A stretch of 64,000 bases of DNA, from NCBI RefSeq assembly GCF_009830285.1, contig NZ_WUQX01000001.1, positions 2,170,501 through 2,234,500 of the forward strand, given 5' to 3'. This document shows positions 17,350 through 26,086 of this stretch, piece after piece (position 1 is the stretch's first letter; each line of letters opens with the position of its first letter). The stretch comes from Sporofaciens musculi (GTDB taxonomy: Bacteria; Bacillota; Clostridia; Lachnospirales; Lachnospiraceae). Both the position numbers and the translations under genes were made by a program. The notes under the pieces are model-generated. The model did not search any database and was not told where the DNA came from. It worked only from the letters and a program-made list of their open reading frames with translations.

Positions 17350-18663
17350 ATGCCAACAGACAGAGTATGTAAGACCATTCATCAGTATAATAAAGAACCG
17401 ATTAAAGAGGCAGATATGGAGAAGCTTCTGGAGATTGCTAAGGATTACAAGAAGGTGAAGAACTATGTATATTCACGCTTTGGAGGTATCAATGGCTTAT
17501 CCAAGCTCTATCCAGGATATACGGTGCAGAATGAAATGACAAACAGTGGATATCGCGAAGCATTAGGGATGCCGTCAGTATACTTCTATCTGGCGATTTT
17601 CGATGCGTTGGGCGATATCAAGCTTCAGTGGACCAGAACAAAAACGAAGATTTCCAAGCTGATGAATCAGAATGAAAGCTTTACAGAGGAGGATAAGCAT
17701 TATCTGAGGTTTTTGATTAAGGTGAGCAATGGGTTTGAAGAAGTTCTGAACCAGAAAACGGTTGAACTGCCCAGGACACTACAGAAGCAGTATAGTGAAT
17801 TGGCGGCGAAAGTTGACGCAGAAAGGCTTAACCGTTATCTGTGCAGGCAGGTGAGAAAGCATCACGTAAAGCTGCATACGGACAGAGCAGACGGCTTCGC
17901 TATAGCGGAGAGGGCTTATCGTTATGCAGATCATGGAATCTATATTTCCATAAAAGAGAAACGGAAAAGAATCTTTGTACCGCTGACAGACCATAACCAG
18001 TATAAAAGTCAGCTCTATATTAAGCTATATCCAAAAGAGAGTTGCATTAAAATTAAAGTACCGGTGAATGTTGCGGTTCGCGAACATGAGGATTACAGGA
18101 ACCAGGTAGGAGTGTCGTTAGGGCTTTATACGATGCTGACAACAGATGAAGGCCATCATTATGGCGATGAGCTGGGAAGGTATCAGATTGAATATGCAGA
18201 CTGGATTCGTGAGCAGACAAGGATTTATAACCGTAACAAGAATGAGAACTGTGGAAGGAAGAAGTACTATGGAAAGAAGAAGCGCTTGGAAGAACAACTG
18301 CACAGTTACATCAATCAAGAGTTAAACCGTTTCCTAAGAGACGAGAAGCCGCGGACCGTCTATATTGTAAAGCTGCCGAAGCCCCAGGCAGGCGGCGTGA
18401 ATAAGAGGATTAATCACTCCATAACGCAGTGGCAGAGAGGCTATATCAGGAAACGCCTGGCACAGAAATGTAAGGAGCATGGGGTAGAGCTGGTACAGGT
18501 TTTGGGTAAGGAGATCAGTAATGAATGCAGCGGGTGCGGCGCAGCAGGAAAAAAGAGAGACGGATATTTTATCTGCTCAAATTGCGGCTGTCGCATAGAA
18601 GAAAAGACGAATACGGCAAGGAATGTGCTGATGAGGGGAGCGTCGGGAAAGACGGTGAATTAA
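17350..18663 (+). CDS. TnpB-like protein lacking the RuvC catalytic acids, copy 1
   Basis: A 437-residue homologue of IS200/IS605-IS607 TnpB. The zinc ribbon is intact (Cys393, Cys396, Cys409, Cys412). The RuvC landmarks can be aligned, but every catalytic acid is replaced: the RuvC-I Asp of VGIDLG is Ser256 in VGVSLGLYTML, the RuvC-II Glu is Lys341 in VYIVKLPKPQ, and the RuvC-III Asp is Lys419 in EEKTNTARNVL. The protein should therefore bind RNA and DNA but not cut. Nuclease-dead TnpB relatives (TldR) act elsewhere as RNA-guided repressors. The open frame has no internal damage, and the second copy at 44546 keeps the same replacements, so this is a maintained protein rather than a decaying transposase. 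The regulator role is inference. Confidence 0.8.
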   Translation: MPTDRVCKTIHQYNKEPIKEADMEKLLEIAKDYKKVKNYVYSRFGGINGLSKLYPGYTVQNEMTNSGYREALGMPSVYFYLAIFDALGDIKLQWTRTKTKISKLMNQNESFTEEDKHYLRFLIKVSNGFEEVLNQKTVELPRTLQKQYSELAAKVDAERLNRYLCRQVRKHHVKLHTDRADGFAIAERAYRYADHGIYISIKEKRKRIFVPLTDHNQYKSQLYIKLYPKESCIKIKVPVNVAVREHEDYRNQVGVSLGLYTMLTTDEGHHYGDELGRYQIEYADWIREQTRIYNRNKNENCGRKKYYGKKKRLEEQLHSYINQELNRFLRDEKPRTVYIVKLPKPQAGGVNKRINHSITQWQRGYIRKRLAQKCKEHGVELVQVLGKEISNECSGCGAAGKKRDGYFICSNCGCRIEEKTNTARNVLMRGASGKTVN

Positions 18664-18876
18664 GTCATAAGAACATTGATTCAGATAAATGCCGGTGATG
18701 AGCCGGAATTTTACCTGTGTGAAGTATGAGGACTGAAGAAAATGTTCCTGATATAAAAAATAATGAACGGCATTAGAAGGCAAAAATATTGCGTATTGGG
18801 TATGCCAGGACCTGGGGAACATAGGAGGCTGTGATGTACCTGGGAGCGAAGCAGAAAGAGAAGCTGCATCGTCTGT
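18664..18876 (+). ncRNA. Predicted omega-RNA/guide-RNA-like scaffold downstream of TnpB-like copy 1
   Basis: Starting directly after the stop codon, about 213 bases match copy 2 with about 11 differences, roughly 94 % by eye, while a 150-base sample of the coding region is only about 83 % identical. No open frame explains this. Possible stems are CCGG/CCGG around 18692-18706, AATGCCG (18688-18694) with CGGCATT (18768-18774), and CCAGG with CCTGG near 18808-18840. In TnpB systems the guide RNA lies exactly here, overlapping and following the 3' end of the gene. Transcription is not shown by the sequence. Confidence 0.55.
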
Positions 18877-19087
18877 TATAAAGGCAATAAGATTAAGAGG
18901 GTATGCAAGTATATCCATTTAGAGAATTGCAGGAGTGAACAGATGACCAATGTATCTTATTTAAAAATAGTGCAAGGCATTTAAAGTATATGTGCCTTAT
19001 TTATTAATATTATTTCTGTATAAAGGCGTCGGCGTCTACACAGTTATGAAGGTCAGTATGACTAATAACATATAGGGGGAGAAAAAT
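18877..19087 (+). other. Variable segment and leader before the cytidylyltransferase gene
   Basis: 18877-18941 is unrelated to the corresponding stretch of copy 2, although the flanks on both sides are nearly identical. The final shared block is 18942-18966. Further on, TATATGTGCCTTATT (about 18985-19000) resembles TATATATGCCTTATT before the gene at 46237. I see no convincing sigma-A promoter, but this stretch must contain the start signals of the operon beginning at 19088. Confidence 0.4.
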
Positions 19088-19804
19088 ATGGCAATAGCGT
19101 TAATATTTGCCGGTGGGACGGGAAAAAGAATGAATACCCGTTCAAAGCCGAAACAGTTTTTGGAGATTCACGGGAAACCAGTTATTATATATACCCTGGA
19201 ACATTTTGAATACCATGAAGGTATAGAGAGCATTTTAGTTGTCTGTGTAAAAGAATATATTGAGGAATTAAAAGGATTATTGAAACGGTTTGATATTACA
19301 AAGGTAAAGAAAATCGTTCCAGGAGGAGAGACCGGTCATGATTCAATTTATCAGGGTCTTTTGGCAATGGGAAACTTTACTCAAAAGGACGATATTGTAT
19401 TGATACATGACGGAGTACGTCCATTAATTGATGAAGAACTGATTACATTGAATATTGATACAGTAAGGAAATACGGAAATGCTATTACATGCGAAGCAGA
19501 TAAAGAGAGTCAGATAAGGAGTCTGGATGGAAGAACTGTATTCGAGATGCCGCCAAGGGAGCAGATGTATACAGCCAAGGCGCCGCAGTCATTTTATTAT
19601 GGCGCCATTAAAATGCTGTATGAGATGGCGGAGAAAGACGGGATAAAAAGCATTGATTCTGCGCAGCTTTGCAGTCTGTATCATAAGGAGTTATATATGG
19701 TGAAAAGTACCAGCAATAATATGAAAATAACAGAGCCAGCAGATTTTTATATATGTCGCGCTTTGTATGATGCACAGGAGGGACAGCAGGTATTTGGAAT
19801 ATAG
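19088..19804 (+). CDS. IspD/TarI-like cytidylyltransferase
   Basis: A 238-residue CTP:alditol or methylerythritol phosphate cytidylyltransferase. It shows IFAGGTGKRMN, PKQFLEIHGKPVI, IHDGVRPLIDEEL and TAKAPQSFYYGAI. The usual GG-x-T-R-x-x-S segment reads GGETGHDSIYQGL, with the Arg missing, as a possible sign of altered substrate. As the first gene of a glycan operon (followed by glf and galE) it more likely activates a polyol or sugar phosphate, as TarI does for ribitol-5-phosphate, than serves isoprenoid synthesis. No TarJ-type reductase is adjacent. It has an AGGGGGAG ribosome site just upstream. Confidence 0.8.
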   Translation: MAIALIFAGGTGKRMNTRSKPKQFLEIHGKPVIIYTLEHFEYHEGIESILVVCVKEYIEELKGLLKRFDITKVKKIVPGGETGHDSIYQGLLAMGNFTQKDDIVLIHDGVRPLIDEELITLNIDTVRKYGNAITCEADKESQIRSLDGRTVFEMPPREQMYTAKAPQSFYYGAIKMLYEMAEKDGIKSIDSAQLCSLYHKELYMVKSTSNNMKITEPADFYICRALYDAQEGQQVFGI

Positions 19805-19867
19805 ACAAGTACGATTTGAAAGTGACAGGAGAACCAATTATGATACAGAACTGCGAGGAAATAGAAA

Positions 19868-20998
19868 ATGTATGATTATCTTGTTGTAGGTGCAGGGCTG
19901 GCGGGAAGCGTTTTTGCCAGATTCATGACAGATAAAGGGAAAAAATGCCTTGTGATAGACAGACGGAAACATATAGCAGGGAATATATACAGTGAACAGA
20001 TGGAGGGAATAGAAGTTCACAAATACGGTCCGCATATTTTTCACACGGATAATGATAAAATATGGGAATTTGTAAATCGATTTATATCGTTTAACCATTT
20101 TATATACAGTCCATTGGCAAATTATAAAGGCGAACTTTACAATCTTCCTTTTAACATGAATACTTTCCATGAATTATGGGGTGTACGCACGCCCAAAGAA
20201 GCAAGAGAGAGAATTGAGCTTCATAAGAAGGAAAGTGGAATAAAAACACCGACCAATTTAGAGGAACAGGCAATTATGCTTGTTGGAAGGGATATTTACG
20301 AAAAGCTTGTTAGAGGATATACCGAGAAGCAATGGGGGAGACCATGCAAGGAACTTCCATCATTTATCATAAAAAGGCTTCCAGTACGGTTTACCTTTGA
20401 CAATAATTACTTTAACCATCCCTACCAGGGGATTCCAATTGGCGGATATACAAAAATGGTGGAGAAAATCCTTGCAGGGATTGAAGTTAGACTCGGAACA
20501 GATTATTTGGCAGAGAGAGCGGTATATAAAGGCGCAGCGAAAAAAATTATTTATACGGGTCCTATTGATGAATATTTTGGTTATCGTTTTGGAGAACTGG
20601 AATATAGGAGTTTGCGCTTTGAGACAGAAACGCTTGATACGGACAATTATCAGGGTGTAGCAGGGATGAATTATACAGATGCAATAATACCCTATACAAG
20701 GATTATTGAACATAAACATTTTGAATTTGGAAAAGGTAATCCGAAAAAGACAGTTATTACAAGAGAGTATTCTGAACAGTGGGAGAATGGCAAAGAGCCT
20801 TATTATCCAGTAAATGATGAGAAAAATATCAGGATATATGAAAAATATCTAAAAGAAAGCAAAAAAGATAGACATGTCATTTTTGCAGGGCGATTGGGAA
20901 AATATCAGTATTATGATATGGACAAGGTAATTGCAGACGTTTTAAAGACTGCAGAAAAAGAAGCATATTTAAATTTTGGAAATGGAGAACAGATATGA
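19868..20998 (+). CDS. glf: UDP-galactopyranose mutase
   Basis: A 376-residue FAD enzyme that interconverts UDP-galactopyranose and UDP-galactofuranose. The FAD motif is VVGAGLAGSVFA at the N-terminus; the family segments HKYGPHIFHT, YTEKQWGRP and GRLGKYQYYDMD are all present. Full length. It overlaps galE by 4 bases, so UDP-Gal made by GalE can be turned directly into UDP-Galf. This predicts galactofuranose in the surface glycan. Confidence 0.95.
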   Translation: MYDYLVVGAGLAGSVFARFMTDKGKKCLVIDRRKHIAGNIYSEQMEGIEVHKYGPHIFHTDNDKIWEFVNRFISFNHFIYSPLANYKGELYNLPFNMNTFHELWGVRTPKEARERIELHKKESGIKTPTNLEEQAIMLVGRDIYEKLVRGYTEKQWGRPCKELPSFIIKRLPVRFTFDNNYFNHPYQGIPIGGYTKMVEKILAGIEVRLGTDYLAERAVYKGAAKKIIYTGPIDEYFGYRFGELEYRSLRFETETLDTDNYQGVAGMNYTDAIIPYTRIIEHKHFEFGKGNPKKTVITREYSEQWENGKEPYYPVNDEKNIRIYEKYLKESKKDRHVIFAGRLGKYQYYDMDKVIADVLKTAEKEAYLNFGNGEQI

Positions 20999-21966
20999 TA
21001 CTTGTTACGGGCGGTGCCGGGTATATCGGCAGTCATATTAATAAAAAGCTTCATCAGAATGGGTATGGAACAGTAGTGTTTGATAATTTGGTTTATGGAC
21101 ATAGGGAAGCCGTAAAGTGGGGAACCCTGGAAGTCGGAGACTTATCGGATACAGACAAGCTGGAAGATATTTTTATGAAATACAATATAGACGCAGTGTT
21201 TCATTTTGCGGCGTATGCTTATGTAGGGGAGTCCGTCAAAAATCCACAGAAGTATTATAACAATAATGTGGTAAACACGCTGCATCTCTTAGATACAATG
21301 GTGAAATATAACGTGAAGCATTTTATTTTTTCATCAACCTGTGCAACATACGGTGTACCAGAAGAACTGCCGATAACTGAGGAAATGAAGCAAATACCTA
21401 TAAATCCTTATGGAGTATCGAAGCTGATGATTGAAAGAATATTGGAAGATTATCATAGAGCATATGAGTTGAATTATTGTTGCCTGCGTTACTTTAATGC
21501 AGCAGGGGCAGATCCTGAGAGCGAAATCGGGGAAAGTCACACACCGGAGACCCATCTGATTCCGCTGATTCTTGCTGCGGCGGCAGGGGACAGAGAGAAT
21601 ATTAGGGTATTCGGTACAGACTATCCTACAAGGGATGGAAGCTGCATAAGGGATTATATTCATGTGACAGATCTTGCTGATGCCCATGTAAAGGCGATGG
21701 ACTATTTAAAAAATGGAGGAGAAAGTACCTGTTTTAATCTTGGTAATTGTACTGGAAACTCTGTTCTGGAAGTGATAGGAGCTGCAAAAGAAATAACAGG
21801 AAAGGATATTCCTGCGGTATTTGATGAAAGGCGTCAGGGTGATCCGCCGATATTGGTTGGTAGTGCAAATAAAGCGGAAAGGGTTTTAGGGTGGAAGCCG
21901 CAGTATAGGGATATAAATACAATCATGGAACATGCATGGAAGTGGTATTGCATTAAAAGGTATTAG
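20995..21966 (+). CDS. galE: UDP-glucose 4-epimerase
   Basis: A 323-residue extended short-chain dehydrogenase with VTGGAGYIGSH at the N-terminus, the catalytic NPYGVSKLM (Tyr and Lys) and the GalE-typical RYFNAAGAD and GSCIRDYIHVTDLA. It converts UDP-glucose to UDP-galactose (or the GlcNAc/GalNAc pair) and supplies glf directly upstream, which it overlaps by four bases. Full length, with no sign of damage. Confidence 0.93.
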   Translation: MILVTGGAGYIGSHINKKLHQNGYGTVVFDNLVYGHREAVKWGTLEVGDLSDTDKLEDIFMKYNIDAVFHFAAYAYVGESVKNPQKYYNNNVVNTLHLLDTMVKYNVKHFIFSSTCATYGVPEELPITEEMKQIPINPYGVSKLMIERILEDYHRAYELNYCCLRYFNAAGADPESEIGESHTPETHLIPLILAAAAGDRENIRVFGTDYPTRDGSCIRDYIHVTDLADAHVKAMDYLKNGGESTCFNLGNCTGNSVLEVIGAAKEITGKDIPAVFDERRQGDPPILVGSANKAERVLGWKPQYRDINTIMEHAWKWYCIKRY

Positions 21967-21971
21967 AGTAA

Positions 21972-23057
21972 ATGGTATATCAAGAATTAATAGATAACTT
22001 CAATAAATTAGATTCAATATATCTTTATGGCGCAGGGGTGGTAGCTTACGGTGCGTATAAGGCGATACAGGAACTTTTTGGAATAAAAGTAAATGGATTT
22101 TTGGTGACAGACAAGGATAATCAGTTGGAGCGAATTGATGATATACCGATTCATGCATTTAAAGAAATGCAGATAGGAAATGACAATTTGATCATGATTG
22201 CCACGCCAGAAGAATATCATGACAGCATCGAACAGGCATTACAGAAACAGGGAATTTTAAATTATATTAAGCTGGATTCCCATATGGAATATGTTCTGAT
22301 GGGTAAGTATATGAAAAAGGTTTGCGGACTCAAGCTGATAGAAGATTATCAGACATACGAGATAGATACTTTCACGTCCATAGGCATATATAAAGTAGTC
22401 AGCCATATGGACAGAAAATTAATCAGAGCATATAGAGAAGCATCCTGGATAAAAGAAATTCAAGTGGGAACTGTCCTGACAAAGGAAAGGCTCGCGGACA
22501 TTACGGACGAAAGATGTGGTAGCCTTTCAGAACAAAATGCGTTATATGGGGAATTGTCAGCAACTTATTATGCATGGAAGTATGGCATATATGATGTGAC
22601 AGGAATATTTCATTACCGGAGGATTCTTAAGGTTACTGGAGAACAGATGCAGTTGCTGAAAGACAGAAAGATAGATGTAATATTGCCGTTGCCATTTGTT
22701 TGTTATCCTGATGCATCAGGTCAATACAGAAGATATCTTCTGCAGGCTGATATTGACATTATGCTGGAAGTAATAAAAGAACGGGATAGAGAGCATTTTA
22801 AAGAAATATTGGATATTTTGAAAATACCTTATCTGTATAATTATAATATGTTGATTGCAAGAAAAGAGGTATTTGATGATTATTGCAGTTGGTTGTTCCC
22901 GATTTTAAAAGAGACGGCATATCGGTGCGAGATGCAAAGGGAAAAACGTCTGTCAAGATATATTGGCAGAATAGGAGAGGTGTTGACATCTCTGTATTTT
23001 ATGCAAAATATGAAGAAATGGAAGATTGCTCATGCTGAAAAGATATGGAGGGTGTGA
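21972..23057 (+). CDS. DUF4422 glycan-synthesis protein with N-terminal Rossmann-like module
   Basis: A 361-residue protein with the same architecture as the one at 13017. The Rossmann-like module is at about residues 15-110 (IYLYGAGVVAYGAY, later IMIATPEEYH), and the DUF4422 domain at about 150-361 has ELSATYYAWKYG, GIFHYRR (in place of GLCHYRR) and YNYNMLIARKEVFDDYC. It starts 5 bases after galE and ends 3 bases before the next DUF4422 gene, so it belongs to the galactofuranose operon and is probably one of its transferases; the sugar specificity is unknown. Confidence 0.78.
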   Translation: MVYQELIDNFNKLDSIYLYGAGVVAYGAYKAIQELFGIKVNGFLVTDKDNQLERIDDIPIHAFKEMQIGNDNLIMIATPEEYHDSIEQALQKQGILNYIKLDSHMEYVLMGKYMKKVCGLKLIEDYQTYEIDTFTSIGIYKVVSHMDRKLIRAYREASWIKEIQVGTVLTKERLADITDERCGSLSEQNALYGELSATYYAWKYGIYDVTGIFHYRRILKVTGEQMQLLKDRKIDVILPLPFVCYPDASGQYRRYLLQADIDIMLEVIKERDREHFKEILDILKIPYLYNYNMLIARKEVFDDYCSWLFPILKETAYRCEMQREKRLSRYIGRIGEVLTSLYFMQNMKKWKIAHAEKIWRV

Positions 23058-23060
23058 GGA

Positions 23061-24377
23061 ATGGAGATGGGAAATACGATATTTAACAAGAAAATAGTAA
23101 AAAAACGTGTAATCATTTATGGTGCGCATCTTGTGGCAAGTGAAGTGTATCAGTGTTTACGGAAACACAGGCCAGACATCAAAGTCGAGACATTTGCGGT
23201 CACAGATGTGGAAGATAATCCGGATGTTTTAGAGGGAATAGTTGTTAAGAGAATTTCAGATTTGGAGGCTCATCCGTATCCATATATATTGATTGCTATG
23301 CCGGAAAAATATCATGAAGAAGCGATTCGCACACTTGAAACTCTGGGCTTTATGGACTTTGAAAAAATTGGCTTGAAGAAGGTTTCAATTTTAAAGGGAA
23401 AAGACATGATACAGGATATAAATAAAAACAGTAAGAAGTTTTTTCTTGCAGAAAGTTTATATGATTATAGTTGGCTGGATATTTTTGAAAAAGATGGATT
23501 TGGAAATAAAAAAGAGGATAGGCATTACAAATTTACGATTCTGACTAGACTGTCAGATACGGGGTTGCTGGAAAAATTGGAAAAACTAGATTTTAGGAAA
23601 GATTACGAGAGGCTTCTTGGTCCGTATCTCAGTCTGGAACAATTAGAAACAGCCGACGACAAAAGTATTGGTCTGGACGAGAGCCATGTGGCTGTTTATA
23701 TGGTAACTTGTCAAAAGGATAAGGCGCTTAAAGCAAAATATCAGCCATATCGGTATGTACATCCTTTGCAGGCTGGGGCGGTATTGGTTGATATACAAAG
23801 AACACGATTGGCAGACGATATGGGAGAGAATATCTCAGAGAAAAATATGTCGTTTGCAGAAATGACAGCTATGTACTGGATTTGGAAGAATGCACCGTCC
23901 ACGAAGTATAAAGGATTGTGTCATTATCGCAGACATTTTGTGATGAATGAGAAACAAGCAGAGGAATTAGAACGAAACAATATTGACGTGGTACTTACTA
24001 CTCCCAGACTTGTATTGAATGGGATAAAGGAAATGTTTCTTTCTGATACGCCGGTAAAGGAGGATGTATTTGAGAATATGATGAATTCGCTGCAAGATAT
24101 GGCGGGGAACACGTATGCGGATTATGCAAAAAGGTACTTTGACGGTTTCTTTTATTATCCTAATAATATGTTAATTGCAAAAGAAAAGATATTTAATGAC
24201 TATTGCAATTGGATTTTTTCAATTTTGTTTTGTATGGAACAAAATGATTTAAAAAATCATGTTGTTAAAAATGACAGGCATATTGCTTTTGCAGCAGAGC
24301 TTTTAACGTCTTTGTATTTTTCCTTTCATAAGGATGATTTAAAAATTGCTGTGACAGATTATCTTTTTTTAGAATAG
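23061..24377 (+). CDS. DUF4422 glycan-synthesis protein with N-terminal Rossmann-like module, longer variant
   Basis: A 438-residue relative of the preceding gene. Residues about 12-110 are the Rossmann-like module (VIIYGAHLVASEVY), about 115-225 are an insert not found in the two shorter relatives, and about 226-438 are the DUF4422 domain with FAEMTAMYWIWKN, KGLCHYRRHF and YYPNNMLIAKEKIFNDYC. A good GGAGGGTGTGAGG ribosome site precedes ATG 23061. The tandem with 21972 suggests two successive transfer steps. Confidence 0.77.
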   Translation: MEMGNTIFNKKIVKKRVIIYGAHLVASEVYQCLRKHRPDIKVETFAVTDVEDNPDVLEGIVVKRISDLEAHPYPYILIAMPEKYHEEAIRTLETLGFMDFEKIGLKKVSILKGKDMIQDINKNSKKFFLAESLYDYSWLDIFEKDGFGNKKEDRHYKFTILTRLSDTGLLEKLEKLDFRKDYERLLGPYLSLEQLETADDKSIGLDESHVAVYMVTCQKDKALKAKYQPYRYVHPLQAGAVLVDIQRTRLADDMGENISEKNMSFAEMTAMYWIWKNAPSTKYKGLCHYRRHFVMNEKQAEELERNNIDVVLTTPRLVLNGIKEMFLSDTPVKEDVFENMMNSLQDMAGNTYADYAKRYFDGFFYYPNNMLIAKEKIFNDYCNWIFSILFCMEQNDLKNHVVKNDRHIAFAAELLTSLYFSFHKDDLKIAVTDYLFLE

Positions 24378-24468
24378 GGCAGATTCTGTTTCAGGTCTGG
24401 AATAAGAAAGGTCTTTGGATTGTGGTAATAAAATATAAATTTTGACGTCATAAACAGAAGGGGTAGAA

Positions 24469-25752
24469 ATGAATATTTGTGTAACGGTTAATTCAAAATA
24501 TATGAAATATACATACGTTATGTTGCAGTCGTTATATGAGAATAATGAGAGAGGGAGTATTGAGCTGTATGTATTACAGAGGGATTTTACTCCAGAGGAT
24601 AAAGAAGCGATAAAAGATATTTCAGTGAAATATGATAATCGGGTACATTTTGTTTGGATGGATCCAGAACAGTTTAATACAATGCCAATAAACCTAATTG
24701 AAGGAACCACTCTTTCGATGGAAATATTTTTTCGTTTGCTGATACCAGAGGTCTTTCCAATGCTGGACAAGGTATTGATGCTGGATGTAGATATTGTAAT
24801 TAATGGAAGCTTGAAAGAGCTGTATGATATGGATTTGGATGGCGTCTGCCTGGCTGCTGCGCCTAATTTATGTACAGGGCAGCAAGTTCCTGTAAGCTTC
24901 CGCTCCTGGTATCCAAAGAGCAGAACCAGGTGGACTCATTTTAATACAGGCATACTTTTGTGGAATTTGAAATATTTCAGGGAGAATTATCCCAGAGAAT
25001 ATATTTTTAAACAAGCGCAAACAAAAAAGATCGAAACCATGGCTTTTGAAGAGGAACTGTTCAATGTATTGTTTGGAGAAGACAAAATTTTGGAATTAGA
25101 TCCGCTTAAATGGAACTATATTACAACGTATGAAGATATTTTTCGTGGAAAGTTCCGTCACCATCTGGAAGAAACAAAGGAAGAACTGCGCAGGAAGCAT
25201 ACAGTCATTCATTTTTTGGCGAGCAATCCCTGGGGTACCGGATTCAAAAATGATAGTTACCGTCTGTGGTGGGAGTACGCAGAGAGAACACCGTATTATC
25301 ATAATTTGTGTAAAGAACAGATTGAGAGAATGGAGTTTGGCCAGTCAAAAGAAAAAATATCTTTGGAATATAAAACGACTGTTCTTGAGAAATTGTTTCG
25401 GTTGAAAGGAACCGGCGAATTAGAAGAAATTATCAGAAAAAGGGGGATTCAGTATATTTATTTGTATGGGGCGGGAGTAATGGCGGAATTGTTTTATGCC
25501 GCATTATGTGCGGAGCAGGCTCAGAATTATGTTGCAGGCGTTTATGATAAGAGAAAGCAAGGTAAATTTCAAGACATGTCTATTGAATATCCAGACGCTA
25601 AATCATTTCAGAACATAGAAGATCTCCATGAAGATAAAGAGATCATTGTCCTTGTCACACCATCCTATGAAGCGGATGAAATAAAAGAAGAATTACTTAA
25701 AAGAATGCAGGGACGGCTAGAGGTGCTTACATTAAAAAACTTGTTGGAATAA
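24469..25752 (+). CDS. GT8 family glycosyltransferase with C-terminal Rossmann-like module
   Basis: A 427-residue protein. The N-terminal 280 residues are a GT8 retaining glycosyltransferase: NICVTVNSKYMKYTYVML at the start, the DxD metal site MLDVDIVING near residue 108, and HFNTGILLWNL. Around residue 325 the Rossmann-like module begins (IYLYGAGVMAELFYAA) and runs to the end. The gene is a close paralogue of 29348. No membrane span, so it is likely a cytosolic or membrane-associated enzyme using a UDP-sugar. Confidence 0.82.
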   Translation: MNICVTVNSKYMKYTYVMLQSLYENNERGSIELYVLQRDFTPEDKEAIKDISVKYDNRVHFVWMDPEQFNTMPINLIEGTTLSMEIFFRLLIPEVFPMLDKVLMLDVDIVINGSLKELYDMDLDGVCLAAAPNLCTGQQVPVSFRSWYPKSRTRWTHFNTGILLWNLKYFRENYPREYIFKQAQTKKIETMAFEEELFNVLFGEDKILELDPLKWNYITTYEDIFRGKFRHHLEETKEELRRKHTVIHFLASNPWGTGFKNDSYRLWWEYAERTPYYHNLCKEQIERMEFGQSKEKISLEYKTTVLEKLFRLKGTGELEEIIRKRGIQYIYLYGAGVMAELFYAALCAEQAQNYVAGVYDKRKQGKFQDMSIEYPDAKSFQNIEDLHEDKEIIVLVTPSYEADEIKEELLKRMQGRLEVLTLKNLLE

Positions 25753-25783
25753 CAAAGTGAAGTTGTTTTGAGAGAGGATTGTA

Positions 25784-26086
25784 ATGTTTCTATTGTTTTT
25801 ATTACAGAATTTTTATAATGAAAATCTGAAATGGTATGTCATTCATTATCTCAGATTTTGTTATCGTTTTAGAGGACTTTTGATTACAAATGAATGGTAT
25901 CAGGATGAGGTGAAAGACAGCATACTGAGATTATCGTTGGAACTGAATGTGGACGAATCAGAATTACATGATACGATTTTTATTCACTATCTGCCAGATC
26001 AATTTTACGAAGATGGAAGGAAGAATTATGGAGGAGACACGGAGTTTTTTCTGCATTTATTTGAAAAAAAGAGATTTAAGATTTGA
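25784..26086 (+). CDS. N-terminal fragment of a frameshifted GT-B-like protein
   Basis: 100 codons beginning with a hydrophobic start and ending IHYLPDQFYEDGRKNYGG and a short tail. The stop is reached just after an A7 run at 26069-26075. Removing one A from that run would join this frame to the next open frame (starting ENYLVPIIEE) and give one protein of about 650 residues. The two open frames therefore represent one gene interrupted by a single-base shift, through true mutation, transcriptional slippage or sequence error. Confidence 0.6.
   Translation: MFLLFLLQNFYNENLKWYVIHYLRFCYRFRGLLITNEWYQDEVKDSILRLSLELNVDESELHDTIFIHYLPDQFYEDGRKNYGGDTEFFLHLFEKKRFKI

Larger units (their letters stand above)
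17163..18966 (+). mobile_element. TnpB-like element, copy 1
   Basis: The stretch is shared, in the same order, with 44303-46158: about 180 bases of leader, a 437-codon tnpB-like gene, about 213 bases of conserved noncoding sequence, a variable stretch of about 65 bases, and a final conserved block (GATGACCAATGTAYCTTATT, 18943-18962). Boundaries are where similarity between the two copies begins and ends. There is no TnpA or serine recombinase gene, so the element could not move by itself. No target duplication was seen. Confidence 0.75.

Noticed and set aside
17350-18663. Annotation as an ordinary IS605-type transposase
   Set aside because: TnpB is not the transposase, there is no tnpA, and all three RuvC acids are replaced in both copies.
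25784-26086. Independent small membrane protein because of its hydrophobic start
   Set aside because: The frame joins the following gene after a one-base change in the A7 run, and its end reads like the inside of a larger enzyme.
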